Shown here piece by piece: positions 7,814 through 17,521 of a stretch of 64,000 nucleotides of DNA. The position numbers and the translations under genes are program-made. The DNA comes from JAMWDF01 sp964645405 (GTDB taxonomy: Bacteria; Ratteibacteria; UBA8468; B48-G9; DSTR01): contig CAZYCA010000016.1 of NCBI GenBank assembly GCA_964645405.1, positions 1 through 64,000 of the forward strand, given 5' to 3'. Under the pieces are notes generated by a model. The model had not been told where the DNA came from. It ran no database searches and saw nothing but the letters and a program-made list of their open reading frames with translations. How positions within the stretch are numbered: position 1 is the stretch's first letter; each line of letters starts with the position of its first letter.

Positions 7814-10164
7814 CGCCATTCTATTTTTTCGTCAAGCTGGTAAGTAATTTCCTCTTGTTTCACCGTTTGTACAATGTAAACCCTTTCCGGAAATTTTATC
7901 CTGTATTGCCATCCTGATTCCTGATAAAACCAGTCATCTGTGTCCTGGTCATGGGACACAGTACCTTCTAACAGATGGCTCAACGTCACCCTGGGGTAGT
8001 TATACTGAACGGAGGAAGGAAGTTTCCCTTTCAGTGTCACAGTGAAAGTCTTTTCCCCGGAAAGGTTTTGATAGGTAAGTATTTCTCCTGAGCGCTGGTC
8101 CGGCTGTGGTTCAATCTTTTCCATCTTTTGCCAGCGGGTAGAATAAACTTCCAGCCGCCACTTACCAGGGAAAGGGAAAGAAACAGAGATTAGCAAAGTA
8201 ACCGAACCATCAGATTCTTCCTGGTAAACTCTTTCTATACCACATTTTTTTTCCTGAACTTCAGCCCAGGGGAAGAATATGGTATAGGTTTCTTCTTTCC
8301 GCCATGGCTGGGAAGAAGATTTTGCCTGAAATTTCCAGCAGGCCTGACAGAGATTATTTTCCTGTTCTAAAAGAGTGTATGGTTCTGTCAGGGAAAAGGG
8401 CAAGGAAGAGCTGACAGAAAGTCTTAGCGGTAATGTTTTGAAGTTAGAAGAGCAGGGGTAAACGGAGATACTCCGCCGGCACTGGTAAAGCAAAGGGTCA
8501 GAAGGTTTCAGACTGGGGGCATTGGTAAAGTAATAATGCTGAGTTTTCTGGTGAAGGAAAATGCCTGTTTCTCTTCCTGCAGGTAAGGTGTAACCTTCCG
8601 GGATGACCTGCCGGTATGCTTTTAGTAATTTGTTAGCACTATCTTTCAAATACTGGGAAGCATTGGAACTCACAATATTTTGCAGCAGGGAGATACCTTC
8701 AGAAGTAATCCCTGCCTCAAGTAGCGTCTCTGCCAGCTGCAGAGAAATACTGAAGTCAGAAGATCTTTCTTTGAGATAAGAACGGAGCAGATTTATGGCT
8801 TCCTGATAATTACCTAACTTAGCCTGGCAGGACGCAAGGGAAGGAATAAGATGTTTCTGGTTTTTCTTCTCTATCAGTTCAGTGTAAATGGAAGCAGCCT
8901 TTTCCCAGTCATTGAGTTTCTGGCGGTAAATGTCTGCCTGCCGCTGGAGAGCCTGAAGAACAAATTTGCTTTCCGGGTAATTCTCTACAAATTTTCTGTA
9001 TTCCTCCAGCTGGCTGCGGATTGATTGTTCTGTTTCTTCCTCATAGCGAAAACGTAACGAAATCAAAAAAAAGGCTACTTCCTGACTTTCTGGAACCTGG
9101 AGATTATCAGCGATTATCCTATCCATTACATTTACGATTTGATTCTTCAGCTGTTTTTGTTTTTCCGGATCCCGGGAATAACTTCCCAGGAGGGTTTCAA
9201 TAAAGGAAGTGGACCCGGGAGCAAAAGGGTAAGACTGGAGACCCAGCAGGAAAAACTCCATACCTTCCGGAGTTTGCTCCTGTACCAGCTTCAGCACCCT
9301 TATAGCGAACTCTCCTTTCGTCTGCAATGTTGCCTCTGCTTTTCTGAGCAAACTTAAAGCCTCCGGGAAATTTTTCTGTCTGGTGAGAGAAAGGACTTTC
9401 AAAGTATACCAGGCTGGCTGTTCCGGGGGTATTTTCTCTGTAGCCTCCTTCAGTCTTTCTTCATTTTCCGAAGCCTTAATCAGGGAAGAGACCAGGTTCA
9501 ATTGATAGCTCCAGGATACATTGGGACAGGAAAGAGCTTTGGTAAATGCAGAAACTGCATCCTGACGCCTGTTGAGTTGCAGGTAGCAGTTTGCAAGTTT
9601 TTCCCAGATCCAGGTTTGTTTCTCGTCGTACTGCAGGGAGGACAGGTAGTGTTTCCGGGCTGATTCATAATCATTTTTTTGGTAAAAATATTCACCCAAA
9701 GAGTTGTGTGCGTGTACCAGGACAGGAATAGCGGTTTTAGCGTACTCTTCGGATTTTTCTACGGTTTGAAGACGTTTCCGGTAAAGTTCAGAGACCGAAA
9801 TTATCCTGTCCCAATTTTTATCCTGACGGTAGATAGCGGTAATTACCTGGTAGGCTGATTGTAACCGTGCCAGGTTATTCAGAGGTGATTGGTTTAGATA
9901 ACGGGAAAGGTAAGAAACTGCCTGGTCTTCTTTCTTTTCCTGGTGATATGCCATTCCCAGGAGAAAACAGGCGTCATAGTGGTCCGGGTTTGTCTCCAGA
10001 AACGTTTTTAGTTTAGGTATCACCTCAGAATATCTTTTCTTTGAATACAAATCCATAGCTTCACGGTAAAGAGAGTCGATTTTTCCAGACTCACCCCAGG
10101 ATACGGCTATCTTTATAACAAGCAGAAGTAACAGTATTTTAGTTTCTGGTTCCATCTCTGACAT
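7810..10164 (-). CDS. TPR-repeat protein, exported or membrane-anchored
   Basis: A 784-residue protein whose N-terminus has a hydrophobic stretch (ILLLLLVIKIAVSWG) that fits a signal peptide or anchor. Residues about 28-560 are a chain of tetratricopeptide repeats: GMAYHQEKKEDQAVSYLSRY, KLANCYLQLNRRQDAVSAF and ASCQAKLGNYQEAINLL are clear examples. The last 220 residues are beta-rich and not recognised. TPR arrays hold protein complexes together, so it may organise the secreted enzymes encoded downstream. A Met at 10155 is an alternative start; a stop directly precedes the ATG used here. It is the first gene of a minus-strand operon whose next two genes overlap by 4 bases each. Confidence 0.75.
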   Translation of the reverse strand: MSEMEPETKILLLLLVIKIAVSWGESGKIDSLYREAMDLYSKKRYSEVIPKLKTFLETNPDHYDACFLLGMAYHQEKKEDQAVSYLSRYLNQSPLNNLARLQSAYQVITAIYRQDKNWDRIISVSELYRKRLQTVEKSEEYAKTAIPVLVHAHNSLGEYFYQKNDYESARKHYLSSLQYDEKQTWIWEKLANCYLQLNRRQDAVSAFTKALSCPNVSWSYQLNLVSSLIKASENEERLKEATEKIPPEQPAWYTLKVLSLTRQKNFPEALSLLRKAEATLQTKGEFAIRVLKLVQEQTPEGMEFFLLGLQSYPFAPGSTSFIETLLGSYSRDPEKQKQLKNQIVNVMDRIIADNLQVPESQEVAFFLISLRFRYEEETEQSIRSQLEEYRKFVENYPESKFVLQALQRQADIYRQKLNDWEKAASIYTELIEKKNQKHLIPSLASCQAKLGNYQEAINLLRSYLKERSSDFSISLQLAETLLEAGITSEGISLLQNIVSSNASQYLKDSANKLLKAYRQVIPEGYTLPAGRETGIFLHQKTQHYYFTNAPSLKPSDPLLYQCRRSISVYPCSSNFKTLPLRLSVSSSLPFSLTEPYTLLEQENNLCQACWKFQAKSSSQPWRKEETYTIFFPWAEVQEKKCGIERVYQEESDGSVTLLISVSFPFPGKWRLEVYSTRWQKMEKIEPQPDQRSGEILTYQNLSGEKTFTVTLKGKLPSSVQYNYPRVTLSHLLEGTVSHDQDTDDWFYQESGWQYRIKFPERVYIVQTVKQEEITYQLDEKIEWR

Positions 10165-10625
10165 TTAACATAATGATTTTGATTCTCCCTTTCTGTTTTT
10201 ACCTTAGAAACCCCAAATTATAGCCAAAAACAGTTTTAACTACAGGTAAAAGAAGCAAAACCGCATCGATAATTTTTCCCGTTGTCTTCAAATCTATCTT
10301 GTTATGCATCTGCCCCTGCTACAATCTCCTCATTGTCTAATATTAGTATAACCCCTCATTCAGGGAATTCCAAACTTTTTGCTGGGCAACTCTTTTGTTT
10401 TCTTTAGCTGGCAATAGTTTGAAATTGTTATCTGTGTTACAAAGGGGCAAAAAGTTAAGAATTTTCTACGGGGAGATTCTGCCGCCTATTGATGAGAAAC
10501 GCAAATACCAGAGAAATGGTATCAGGTATTTGACCTGCAGAAAATGCACAACTTGAAACCGGATTGGAGTATAATAGTAAAAGAACTAATTTATGAAATC
10601 TTCACTGCCTGAAGGATGTTGAAAA
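10165..10625. other. divergent intergenic region with a small inverted repeat
   Basis: This 461-base stretch separates the minus-strand operon from the dockerin block and has no credible gene. A 6-bp inverted repeat, ATACCA (10505-10510) and TGGTAT (10517-10522) around a 6-base loop, could be an operator or a small hairpin. TATAAT occurs at 10570-10575 facing the gene at 10626, but no good -35 box lies at the right distance. No riboswitch or RNA gene was recognised. Confidence 0.4.
10217..10222 (-). promoter_or_regulatory. candidate -10 box for the TPR-glycosidase operon
   Basis: TATAAT in perfect form reads toward the TPR gene, with transcription expected near 10210 and a leader of about 45 bases. 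An AAAGGGAG site lies in that leader, although it is farther from the ATG than usual. The -35 region is weak. Confidence 0.35.
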
Positions 10626-12089
10626 ATGAAGTCAATTTTTAACCGGGATAAATCTGTAGTTATCATAACCTTGATTTTTCTCTCTCTTCTATTATTGTGG
10701 ACAACTTCAGCAGTATTTTCTGCTGAGCCGGACTCTGTAATCAAAGCTGACATAGCTGCCCAGAACAATCACGACTGGCCAAAATTTCTTGCTGTGCGCA
10801 CAAGCAGGGATGGCCCTCCAGAAAGCATACTGACTTATCAGTTGTTAAGAAAGAAATACCCGGAAAATGATTTTATGGAAAATATCATCAGTGCGCGGTT
10901 GGTTGGCATAAAGAGATTGCCTCTTTGGGTGATAGCAGACGGCTTTGTCAGGGTGCAGAAATACTGTGACCTTTACAGTGAGATTATGGCATATTATGTC
11001 GGTATTGATTATCAGGTGAAAGTGGAAAAAAAGCAAGTCTACAATGGTGTAAACTATAGACTTTACATTGTGGCCCCGGAAGGCGGTGGCTGGGCGATCG
11101 CTGAGGCGTCTGAAGCACCGGTTTTTCATATAGTTGCAGCAGGATACGGATTTGGAACATCAGAAGAAGAGGTAGCCTTAAAGATTCAAACAGAGAGGTT
11201 CTGTTCTGGCAGGTTTATTAATCCTGAGGGATTAACTATCACAAAACCTGCCGAAGACTGCTACACTCAGCCCAATTACATAAGAATATACCGCGCTACC
11301 CTTGGAAGAGTAGAGGAAGTAGATTTTTACTCCTATGTTATAAATGTTCTTCCCAATGAATGGCCTCCTGACTGGCCGCAACGTAATTTCTGGCCATGGC
11401 AGGCTTTACAGGCTGGGGCATTAGCTGTGAAGATGTATGGCTGGTACCGGGTGTACATACCCAAGTATCCAGCACATGGTTTTGACGTCAGGGATGATAG
11501 CTGGGATCAGGTGTATAAACCTGATAGTGAATTCAGCAGCACAACCAGAGCAGTTGATGATGTGCAGGGAATCGGGGTGTCCCGTGCGGATGGCAGGCTG
11601 TTTGAAACTCAGTACTGGAGCGGGAGAGCAGAAGTATACAACACTGTGGAAGGAGTGGATATTCACATCTACCCCGGGATAGACGCACCTATCGTTACCA
11701 GATGTTACGAAGGTGAAGAGTTGATTGTCTTAAGCAGTGGATTGACAACAAAGGACGGTTATCGCTGGTGGTTTGTAAAAACTGCCGGTTATGCAGTCTG
11801 GACGCCTGGCAACTATATTACAGGCTGGGTTCCAGGCAGATTCCTTAAACTTAAAGGTTCCTCCTCTGGTAAAAGTATAGATGAACTTTTTGTTGGCAGG
11901 ATGTCGCAGTTTGGTACCAGGTTCTGGGCTGAACAGGGAATTAGTTACAGTGACATAGTGCACTATTACTGGGATAACTGTCCCCAGTCCGGGTTCCAGG
12001 AAATAGATTTTTTCCAGTATGTACCAATAGGTCACCTTTACGGCCTTTCAACATGGAACCTGCTGACGGTGCTACTTCTGTTAGTTTGA
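10626..12089 (+). CDS. SpoIID/LytB-domain protein with inserted SH3-like domain (5' part of a frameshifted gene)
   Basis: A secreted or anchored 487-residue reading frame. An N-terminal hydrophobic helix (VVIITLIFLSLLLLWTTSAV) is followed by a region of about 200 residues that was not recognised, then a SpoIID domain: DFYSYVINVLPNEWPPDWP (about 230-248), ALQAGALAVKMYGWYRV, and after a gap RMSQFGTRFWAEQGISYSDI. SpoIID proteins cleave or help to cleave peptidoglycan glycan strands, and the E of PNEWP matches the functionally important Glu. Residues about 341-412 between the two SpoIID segments resemble an SH3 domain (YEGEELIVLSSG, GYRWWFVKT, ITGWVPGRFLKL). After the SpoIID end, the frame runs into YGLSTWNLLTVLLLLV and stops, while the natural continuation lies in another frame from about 12050. 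Confidence 0.75.
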   Translation: MKSIFNRDKSVVIITLIFLSLLLLWTTSAVFSAEPDSVIKADIAAQNNHDWPKFLAVRTSRDGPPESILTYQLLRKKYPENDFMENIISARLVGIKRLPLWVIADGFVRVQKYCDLYSEIMAYYVGIDYQVKVEKKQVYNGVNYRLYIVAPEGGGWAIAEASEAPVFHIVAAGYGFGTSEEEVALKIQTERFCSGRFINPEGLTITKPAEDCYTQPNYIRIYRATLGRVEEVDFYSYVINVLPNEWPPDWPQRNFWPWQALQAGALAVKMYGWYRVYIPKYPAHGFDVRDDSWDQVYKPDSEFSSTTRAVDDVQGIGVSRADGRLFETQYWSGRAEVYNTVEGVDIHIYPGIDAPIVTRCYEGEELIVLSSGLTTKDGYRWWFVKTAGYAVWTPGNYITGWVPGRFLKLKGSSSGKSIDELFVGRMSQFGTRFWAEQGISYSDIVHYYWDNCPQSGFQEIDFFQYVPIGHLYGLSTWNLLTVLLLLV

Positions 12090-13144
12090 CACCAAGACTT
12101 TGTGCTTCAGAGTTTGTAGACCCGGATGGAGATGCTCACTGGAAAAGCTGGTGGGAAATAAGACGGGCGGACGATGATAGTGTAGTATGGGATAGCGGCT
12201 GGCGCACATATGATTTAACTTCCACTGTGGTTCCTTCTGGAATACTGGAGTACAACACGCGTTACAGATGGAAGGTCAGGTATATGGATAGCAAAGGAGC
12301 CTGGTCGCAGCCGTTACCTTTAGCAACAGAATTTACTACAGAAACTTTTCCACCGGAAGAATTTATTTCCGCACCCTCCACGCCAGAAGGAGCAGGTATT
12401 GGTAACACAGGTGTGCCCTACATCTATTCCACTGGTGGTTCATCTTCTAACCTCGGGCATCCGGTGCAATATTTATTTGACTGGGGAGATGGTAGTACTT
12501 CTGGATGGTTGCCAGTCGGAGAAACAAACGCCTGCCACCAGTGGAATCTACCAGGTACCTATTCAGTTAAAGCAAAGGCAAGATGTTGCACCCATACTTC
12601 CATAGTTTCAGACTGGTCAGGAGCCATTGAAGTGAGCATTTTTCCAGTACCTGAATTTTATCTGGAACCTGACAACCTTAATTTTAAGATTTCAGAAAGT
12701 GAAAAAACTTTCAACCTCATTGTTACAGGAACTGGAAGTTTTAGCTGGAAAGCGGAGGCTCCTGTTTATAACGAAACGGCAGGCTGGATTATCTCTGTTT
12801 ATCCTGACAGAGGTAGCATATGCGGGAACCTGAATGAAGTCATAACTATTAGTGTACAGATAAACCGGACAGGCCTTTCTTCCGGGACTTACACTGCTAC
12901 GATTCCTGTTGTCGCAAACATGAGATTAAGCCAGGTTTTCATATCCATTCAGGTGGGAAATAGTGGAGATATAAATGCAGATGGATTTGTTGACATCATT
13001 GATGTAATCCTGTGCTTGAGAATGGCGATAGGACTTGATGATGTGGATACGACTGCTGGTGATATTAACTCCGACGAACTCGTTGATATAGTTGATGTCA
13101 TTTTGATATTAAGAAAAGCAATACAATCAGATTTCTATCCATAG
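12053..13144 (+). CDS. FN3/PKD/BACON-like and dockerin C-terminal part of the SpoIID-like protein
   Basis: A 363-residue frame overlapping the previous one by 37 bases. It begins MEPADGATSVSLTPRL, a usual interdomain opening rather than a protein start, has no ribosome site before its ATG, and lacks a signal peptide. It therefore looks like the 3' part of the upstream gene after a -1 shift near 12045-12052. Domains in order: an FN3-like module (about 1-100), a PKD module with FDWGDGSTSGW (about 135-195), a BACON-like sandwich (about 205-305), and a type I dockerin. The dockerin has two calcium-loop repeats, GDINADGFVDIIDVILCLRM and GDINSDELVDIVDVILILRK. Restored, the whole protein would be roughly 840 residues. 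Confidence 0.7.
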   Translation: MEPADGATSVSLTPRLCASEFVDPDGDAHWKSWWEIRRADDDSVVWDSGWRTYDLTSTVVPSGILEYNTRYRWKVRYMDSKGAWSQPLPLATEFTTETFPPEEFISAPSTPEGAGIGNTGVPYIYSTGGSSSNLGHPVQYLFDWGDGSTSGWLPVGETNACHQWNLPGTYSVKAKARCCTHTSIVSDWSGAIEVSIFPVPEFYLEPDNLNFKISESEKTFNLIVTGTGSFSWKAEAPVYNETAGWIISVYPDRGSICGNLNEVITISVQINRTGLSSGTYTATIPVVANMRLSQVFISIQVGNSGDINADGFVDIIDVILCLRMAIGLDDVDTTAGDINSDELVDIVDVILILRKAIQSDFYP

Positions 13145-13210
13145 CTTACACTCTTTGGAATATTAGACTTAGAAATTTTTGTTTCTCAGTTCAGGAAAAA
13201 AGAGATGTGG

Positions 13211-13216
13211 TAAAAT
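13211..13216 (+). promoter_or_regulatory. candidate -10 box before the dockerin metallopeptidase
   Basis: TAAAAT precedes the gene at 13237 by 20 bases, inside the AT-rich run TAAAATATATATAAAA. No convincing -35 box is present. A run of seven G residues at 13228-13234, ending two bases before the ATG, would act as an unusually G-rich ribosome site. Confidence 0.3.
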
Positions 13217-13236
13217 ATATATAAAACGGGGGGGTT

Positions 13237-16200
13237 ATGAAAAATAAAATTGTATTCTGGGGGTTTGCATTTTCTTTGGTTTTCCCTTTTTGGGGCTACT
13301 GTGGTTATGGAAGTATTTCTATCAGTTATAAAGGTCTTGATAACGTTCATTTGACTTTTTCCGACTGGGAAGCAACTGATTCAACCATTACCCTCACTGT
13401 TGAGCCAGGTGGTGAAGCACTTTATTCTCGTAAGCTTCCTCCTGGTGGTGGAAGGATTGATGAAAAGTTCCATCACGCAGGTTTGACTAATGGAACTTAC
13501 ACATACAAATTATTTGCAGATTCAGAATTACGGGCAATAGCAGAAGTTACAATCGATGGGACAATTGGAGGGACACTGTTTTTTGACGAGACATTGGATG
13601 ACGCTGCTATTGTTGCAGGAGGAATTATTGTTCCAGCGGGCAAAAAATTGACAGTTAATGGAAATCTTACTGTGCCATCGGGTTTTAATATCATTGATTG
13701 TTATGGGGTTTTATCCTTCTCTGAAGGAATTTCTCTTGATGGAATTGGTATTCATTTACACAACAATCCTGTCATAGCCAAAAATGTTAGAGGACTTTCT
13801 GGTCTGGAATGGCTACGTTTATATTCTGGGGCATCGGGTTCTTCTGTTGAGAATTGTGATGGTTTTACTGTGATAGTCGGAAATAATACTTCTGTATCAG
13901 TAAAAAACTCATTTGTTGGTATCAATGTTGTTCAGGATGCTGATAATGCATCATTATCGATAATAAATTCAAGGGTATCCCTTGGTTCTTTTCCACAGGA
14001 TTTATCAAACACAAACGTAGACCTAAAAGGTAGCACGATACTTTTCTGTTATCAAATCAATAATGCAAAAAATTTTAGTGCCTCAAATTGTTTATGGAGA
14101 TATCCGCTGGATGTGATAGGTGGAAAATCAGTATTTGAAAACTGTGAATTTGTTTATCCGGTTAGTTTCAGAGGAAGAAATGAGGCAATGTTTACCGGCT
14201 GTGTTTTTGGTGATATGGTTCAGTTCACCGATTGGGGTGCTGACACCAATCCAAAATGGTCAGATAGTTCTTCTATGCAACCGACTTTTTCTGGTTGTAG
14301 TTTTGCTGGTAGAATTGGTCCTGTTTTTCCCTATATTAATCCTGCTGGAAAGGTTAATTTAGGTTCAAATAATTATTTTGGAGATAAAAAACCGGACTTC
14401 GAATGGTTTTCACTGAATTCTGGCTTTCCTCTTGAACCGCAGGCAGGATGGTTTCTTCGTAGAGGTGTTCCTGTAAATAGGAATCATTTTGAATTGAATA
14501 ACTGGAGTAATTCAGGACCGCAGATGAAGAATCAGGAAGTTCTTCCATCTATCTGGTTGAATGATTATGTTGTTGGTCAAAATTGTCTTCCCTGGCCAAA
14601 ATTTATTAATCCTGCGAGAGATTATATTCTTTTGAAAGGTCGAGAAACACTCCTTTCTCTTGATGTTGCGACAAATTATGAAAGTGTTTCAGGAGTGAAA
14701 TTCAAAGCGCTTTTTGATGGTCAGGAAATACTGCCTGAAAATCCAAATGTTGTTTTGAAAAGGGACATATCAGTAAATTCTAATGATATTTTTTATGGAA
14801 ATAAAACAGTGAATTTCATTTTACCACCAACAGACAAAGATAATGTACAACTTACAGTAATAATGGATACAACAAACATCAATGGTTTTGATGAAGCAGA
14901 GGGCAAAGGCGAAAGAATGATTTTAAGTACCAATTTGCAATTCAGTAATACATACGGAAGGCAATTAAATATTGTTGTTCAACCTGTTCAATTATTTATT
15001 ACTGGATATACGACAAAAATGCCCAATGGTACAGCAGTTGCCAATTCATTAAAAAAACTTATTCCTGCGATGTTACCAATTTCAAAAGATGATGTGCATA
15101 TCATAACGGCACCAGTAACAACATTTTATGGTGGAATTCTTTCTATGTTCAGTACAACAATGCTGTTAAATAGAATAGCCAACTATCTTGCTACAGGACA
15201 GGGATTTATAAATACAACTGCTTCCATTGGTGACTGGTTAACTGGAAAAGAGACAGCAAGGGTTGATTTTGTTGTTGCGGTATTGCCCAATGGAGTGCTT
15301 GGACAGGGAGTTACAGGAGCAAATTTAAGTTTAAGAAGGGGTGTAGTATTTGTGGATGAGAATTTTCCAGATGCTGCCTTACACGAAATGGGACATGCAA
15401 TTGGTTTATACACTGGGACAGAACAGTATGACCAATTTCCACCGACAGGAAAGCCTGTTGAAGGACTGACTGCTTTCATAAATGAGCCATCAGCAGGAAA
15501 TTCAATTACTGGATTCAGAAATAGATTTTTACATTTTCCAGGAAAGGAGCATTCCTGGTACGAAGAAAAATTCTGGTTTGATATCATGGGTTCAGGAAAT
15601 TTAAGCTGGCCTATCTGGACAACATTTTCTGCCTTCCGATATTATTTCCAGTCAGCCCTCGGTACTAAAACAAAATCAAGTCAGTTTGCTTACTTAAAAG
15701 TTCCATCCGGTTATAAGAGGATTTTTGTTTCCGCAGAAACAGAGAAAACGTCCACTGGCGGATTTGGTTATAAAATAGTTCCGGGTACAATAAAAAGTTT
15801 TGATATAACAGAATTTGCCACAGGAAAAATTACAGTTTTTGTCTACTGGGATGAAGATAATTGTGCAACCAACGACTATAAGCTTGTTTGCTATGATGAA
15901 TATGACACGATAATTGAGTGGAGTTTGTTTACAGTTACTACCCCGTATCCATCAGATTTTGGCTGGGTAAACTGGCCAGAAGAAAGCAGCTGGTGTGGAA
16001 CATTCGACATACCTGAAAATACAAAGAAATACAGAATTTATCCAAGACCTGGCTGGTGGAATAATTTTGATGAAAGGCCGATACTTGAGGTAAATTCAGT
16101 TGATTACGAAGGAATAAAAATAACATCCCCCTTGATAGGGACAACATTAACAGATAGTGTAGAAATTGCCTGGGCATCAAAAGAGGCAAAATCAGGGCAG

Positions 16201-17517
16201 GGACTAAATTATATTATTATGACGAGTAATGATGGAGGGAATAGCTGGTTCCCCATAAGTACTCCAGCTGATAAAGCCAGAATTACAATACCAACAGATT
16301 TTCTTAATGCATCAGAAAACATAATTTTCAAGGTAATAGGAAGTAATGGACTGGGAAATGTTTCAGATGAAGTAAGTGGATTAAAAATAGAGAACAGGAA
16401 GCCGAAAGCAGTAATAGAGACGCCGAAAAATGGGTGGGTAGGAGAACCAGGTACAAAATGGAGACTGAAAGGATATGGAGAAGACATGGATGATGGAATA
16501 ATAGCAAATGGGAAATGGATATCTTCAATGGATGGAGAAATAAATACATACACAGATGTAATATTGAGCCCGGGAAAACACACATTAACTTTTGAGGTAG
16601 AAGATAGTGGTGGATTAAAAGACAGTGCAAGTGTAGAGATAGAAGTAAAGGAGATAGAGCATATTGACATAGGTATAGGGGAAGGGGATTTGAGTATTAT
16701 TATTGAAGGAAAAGACCCATTGAATACAGCACCTGTACAATGGTTAAAAAAAGATGGAGTTCACAGAGTAGTTTTAAGGATACTGAATACAGGGACAGAT
16801 ACAATTTTCACTTCTTCCCTTTACATCACAGAGCCAGGACAGGCAGAGAAATTGCTGGTAAGCAAAATTTTTGCTGCAGAAGCGTTTGAGGAGGTTGTAA
16901 TAAGTGAGACATTCATGGCAGATATTGAGGGACAATATCAAATAAGGGCAGAAATTACAGATATTGTGCCGGTTGATACAAACCCATTAAACAATCAGAA
17001 AACATGGGACTATCAAACAAAGTCGAATTTACCAGTAATAGGGGTAAGTCCGGATGTGCTTGATTTTGGGAGCACAAGGAGCAAGAAACAGGGATATATT
17101 TTGATACGGAATTATGGAAATGCAAATTTACAGATTATAGATTTAGCCCTGACAGGAGAAAACTCTGATGAATTTTCATTTGATGACAGTATTTTACAGC
17201 AGCAGATTTTACCGGATAATAACATTCTTCTTCCGGTACATTTCAACCCGAAATCGGCTGGAACAAAAAATGCGATTTTGGACATAACTTCAAATGATAG
17301 TTCAAAATCCACCATATCAGTTAACCTGACAGGGATATGTTCTGGTTTGCTCGGGGATATAAATGGTGGCGGAATAGATATAACAGATGTTATTTTAAGT
17401 ATCCGGATGGCAATACGGCTTGATGAAATTAGTCTTGACGCGGATATGAATGAAGACGGGTTTATTGACATTCGTGATGTAATTTTAATATTAAGAAAAG
17501 CAATTGGACTGGAATAA
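13237..17517 (+). CDS. secreted beta-helix/HExxH metallopeptidase with dockerin
   Basis: A 1426-residue exported protein with signal peptide MKNKIVFWGFAFSLVFPFWG. Residues about 115-400 have the asparagine-rich repeats of a right-handed parallel beta-helix. A zinc peptidase domain follows: HEMGHAIGL at 716-724 gives the HExxH site, and DIMGSGNL at 782-789 resembles a metzincin Met-turn, although the expected third His of HExxHxxGxxH is absent. After this come Ig-like modules, a CARDB-like segment (about 1190-1270), an abnormal-spindle-type module (VLDFGSTRSKKQG; about 1275-1370), and a C-terminal dockerin with DINGGGIDITDVILSIRM and MNEDGFIDIRDVILILRK. By eye, codon use changes from T-ending to A-ending near 16100, which may mark joined segments of different origin. 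Confidence 0.75.
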   Translation: MKNKIVFWGFAFSLVFPFWGYCGYGSISISYKGLDNVHLTFSDWEATDSTITLTVEPGGEALYSRKLPPGGGRIDEKFHHAGLTNGTYTYKLFADSELRAIAEVTIDGTIGGTLFFDETLDDAAIVAGGIIVPAGKKLTVNGNLTVPSGFNIIDCYGVLSFSEGISLDGIGIHLHNNPVIAKNVRGLSGLEWLRLYSGASGSSVENCDGFTVIVGNNTSVSVKNSFVGINVVQDADNASLSIINSRVSLGSFPQDLSNTNVDLKGSTILFCYQINNAKNFSASNCLWRYPLDVIGGKSVFENCEFVYPVSFRGRNEAMFTGCVFGDMVQFTDWGADTNPKWSDSSSMQPTFSGCSFAGRIGPVFPYINPAGKVNLGSNNYFGDKKPDFEWFSLNSGFPLEPQAGWFLRRGVPVNRNHFELNNWSNSGPQMKNQEVLPSIWLNDYVVGQNCLPWPKFINPARDYILLKGRETLLSLDVATNYESVSGVKFKALFDGQEILPENPNVVLKRDISVNSNDIFYGNKTVNFILPPTDKDNVQLTVIMDTTNINGFDEAEGKGERMILSTNLQFSNTYGRQLNIVVQPVQLFITGYTTKMPNGTAVANSLKKLIPAMLPISKDDVHIITAPVTTFYGGILSMFSTTMLLNRIANYLATGQGFINTTASIGDWLTGKETARVDFVVAVLPNGVLGQGVTGANLSLRRGVVFVDENFPDAALHEMGHAIGLYTGTEQYDQFPPTGKPVEGLTAFINEPSAGNSITGFRNRFLHFPGKEHSWYEEKFWFDIMGSGNLSWPIWTTFSAFRYYFQSALGTKTKSSQFAYLKVPSGYKRIFVSAETEKTSTGGFGYKIVPGTIKSFDITEFATGKITVFVYWDEDNCATNDYKLVCYDEYDTIIEWSLFTVTTPYPSDFGWVNWPEESSWCGTFDIPENTKKYRIYPRPGWWNNFDERPILEVNSVDYEGIKITSPLIGTTLTDSVEIAWASKEAKSGQGLNYIIMTSNDGGNSWFPISTPADKARITIPTDFLNASENIIFKVIGSNGLGNVSDEVSGLKIENRKPKAVIETPKNGWVGEPGTKWRLKGYGEDMDDGIIANGKWISSMDGEINTYTDVILSPGKHTLTFEVEDSGGLKDSASVEIEVKEIEHIDIGIGEGDLSIIIEGKDPLNTAPVQWLKKDGVHRVVLRILNTGTDTIFTSSLYITEPGQAEKLLVSKIFAAEAFEEVVISETFMADIEGQYQIRAEITDIVPVDTNPLNNQKTWDYQTKSNLPVIGVSPDVLDFGSTRSKKQGYILIRNYGNANLQIIDLALTGENSDEFSFDDSILQQQILPDNNILLPVHFNPKSAGTKNAILDITSNDSSKSTISVNLTGICSGLLGDINGGGIDITDVILSIRMAIRLDEISLDADMNEDGFIDIRDVILILRKAIGLE

Positions 17518-17521
17518 GAAT

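Noticed and set aside
12040..12056. Programmed -1 frameshifting to join the SpoIID and dockerin frames
   Set aside because: The site CTTTCAACATGG has no X-XXY-YYZ slippery sequence and no stem-loop is evident, so mutation or assembly error is favoured.
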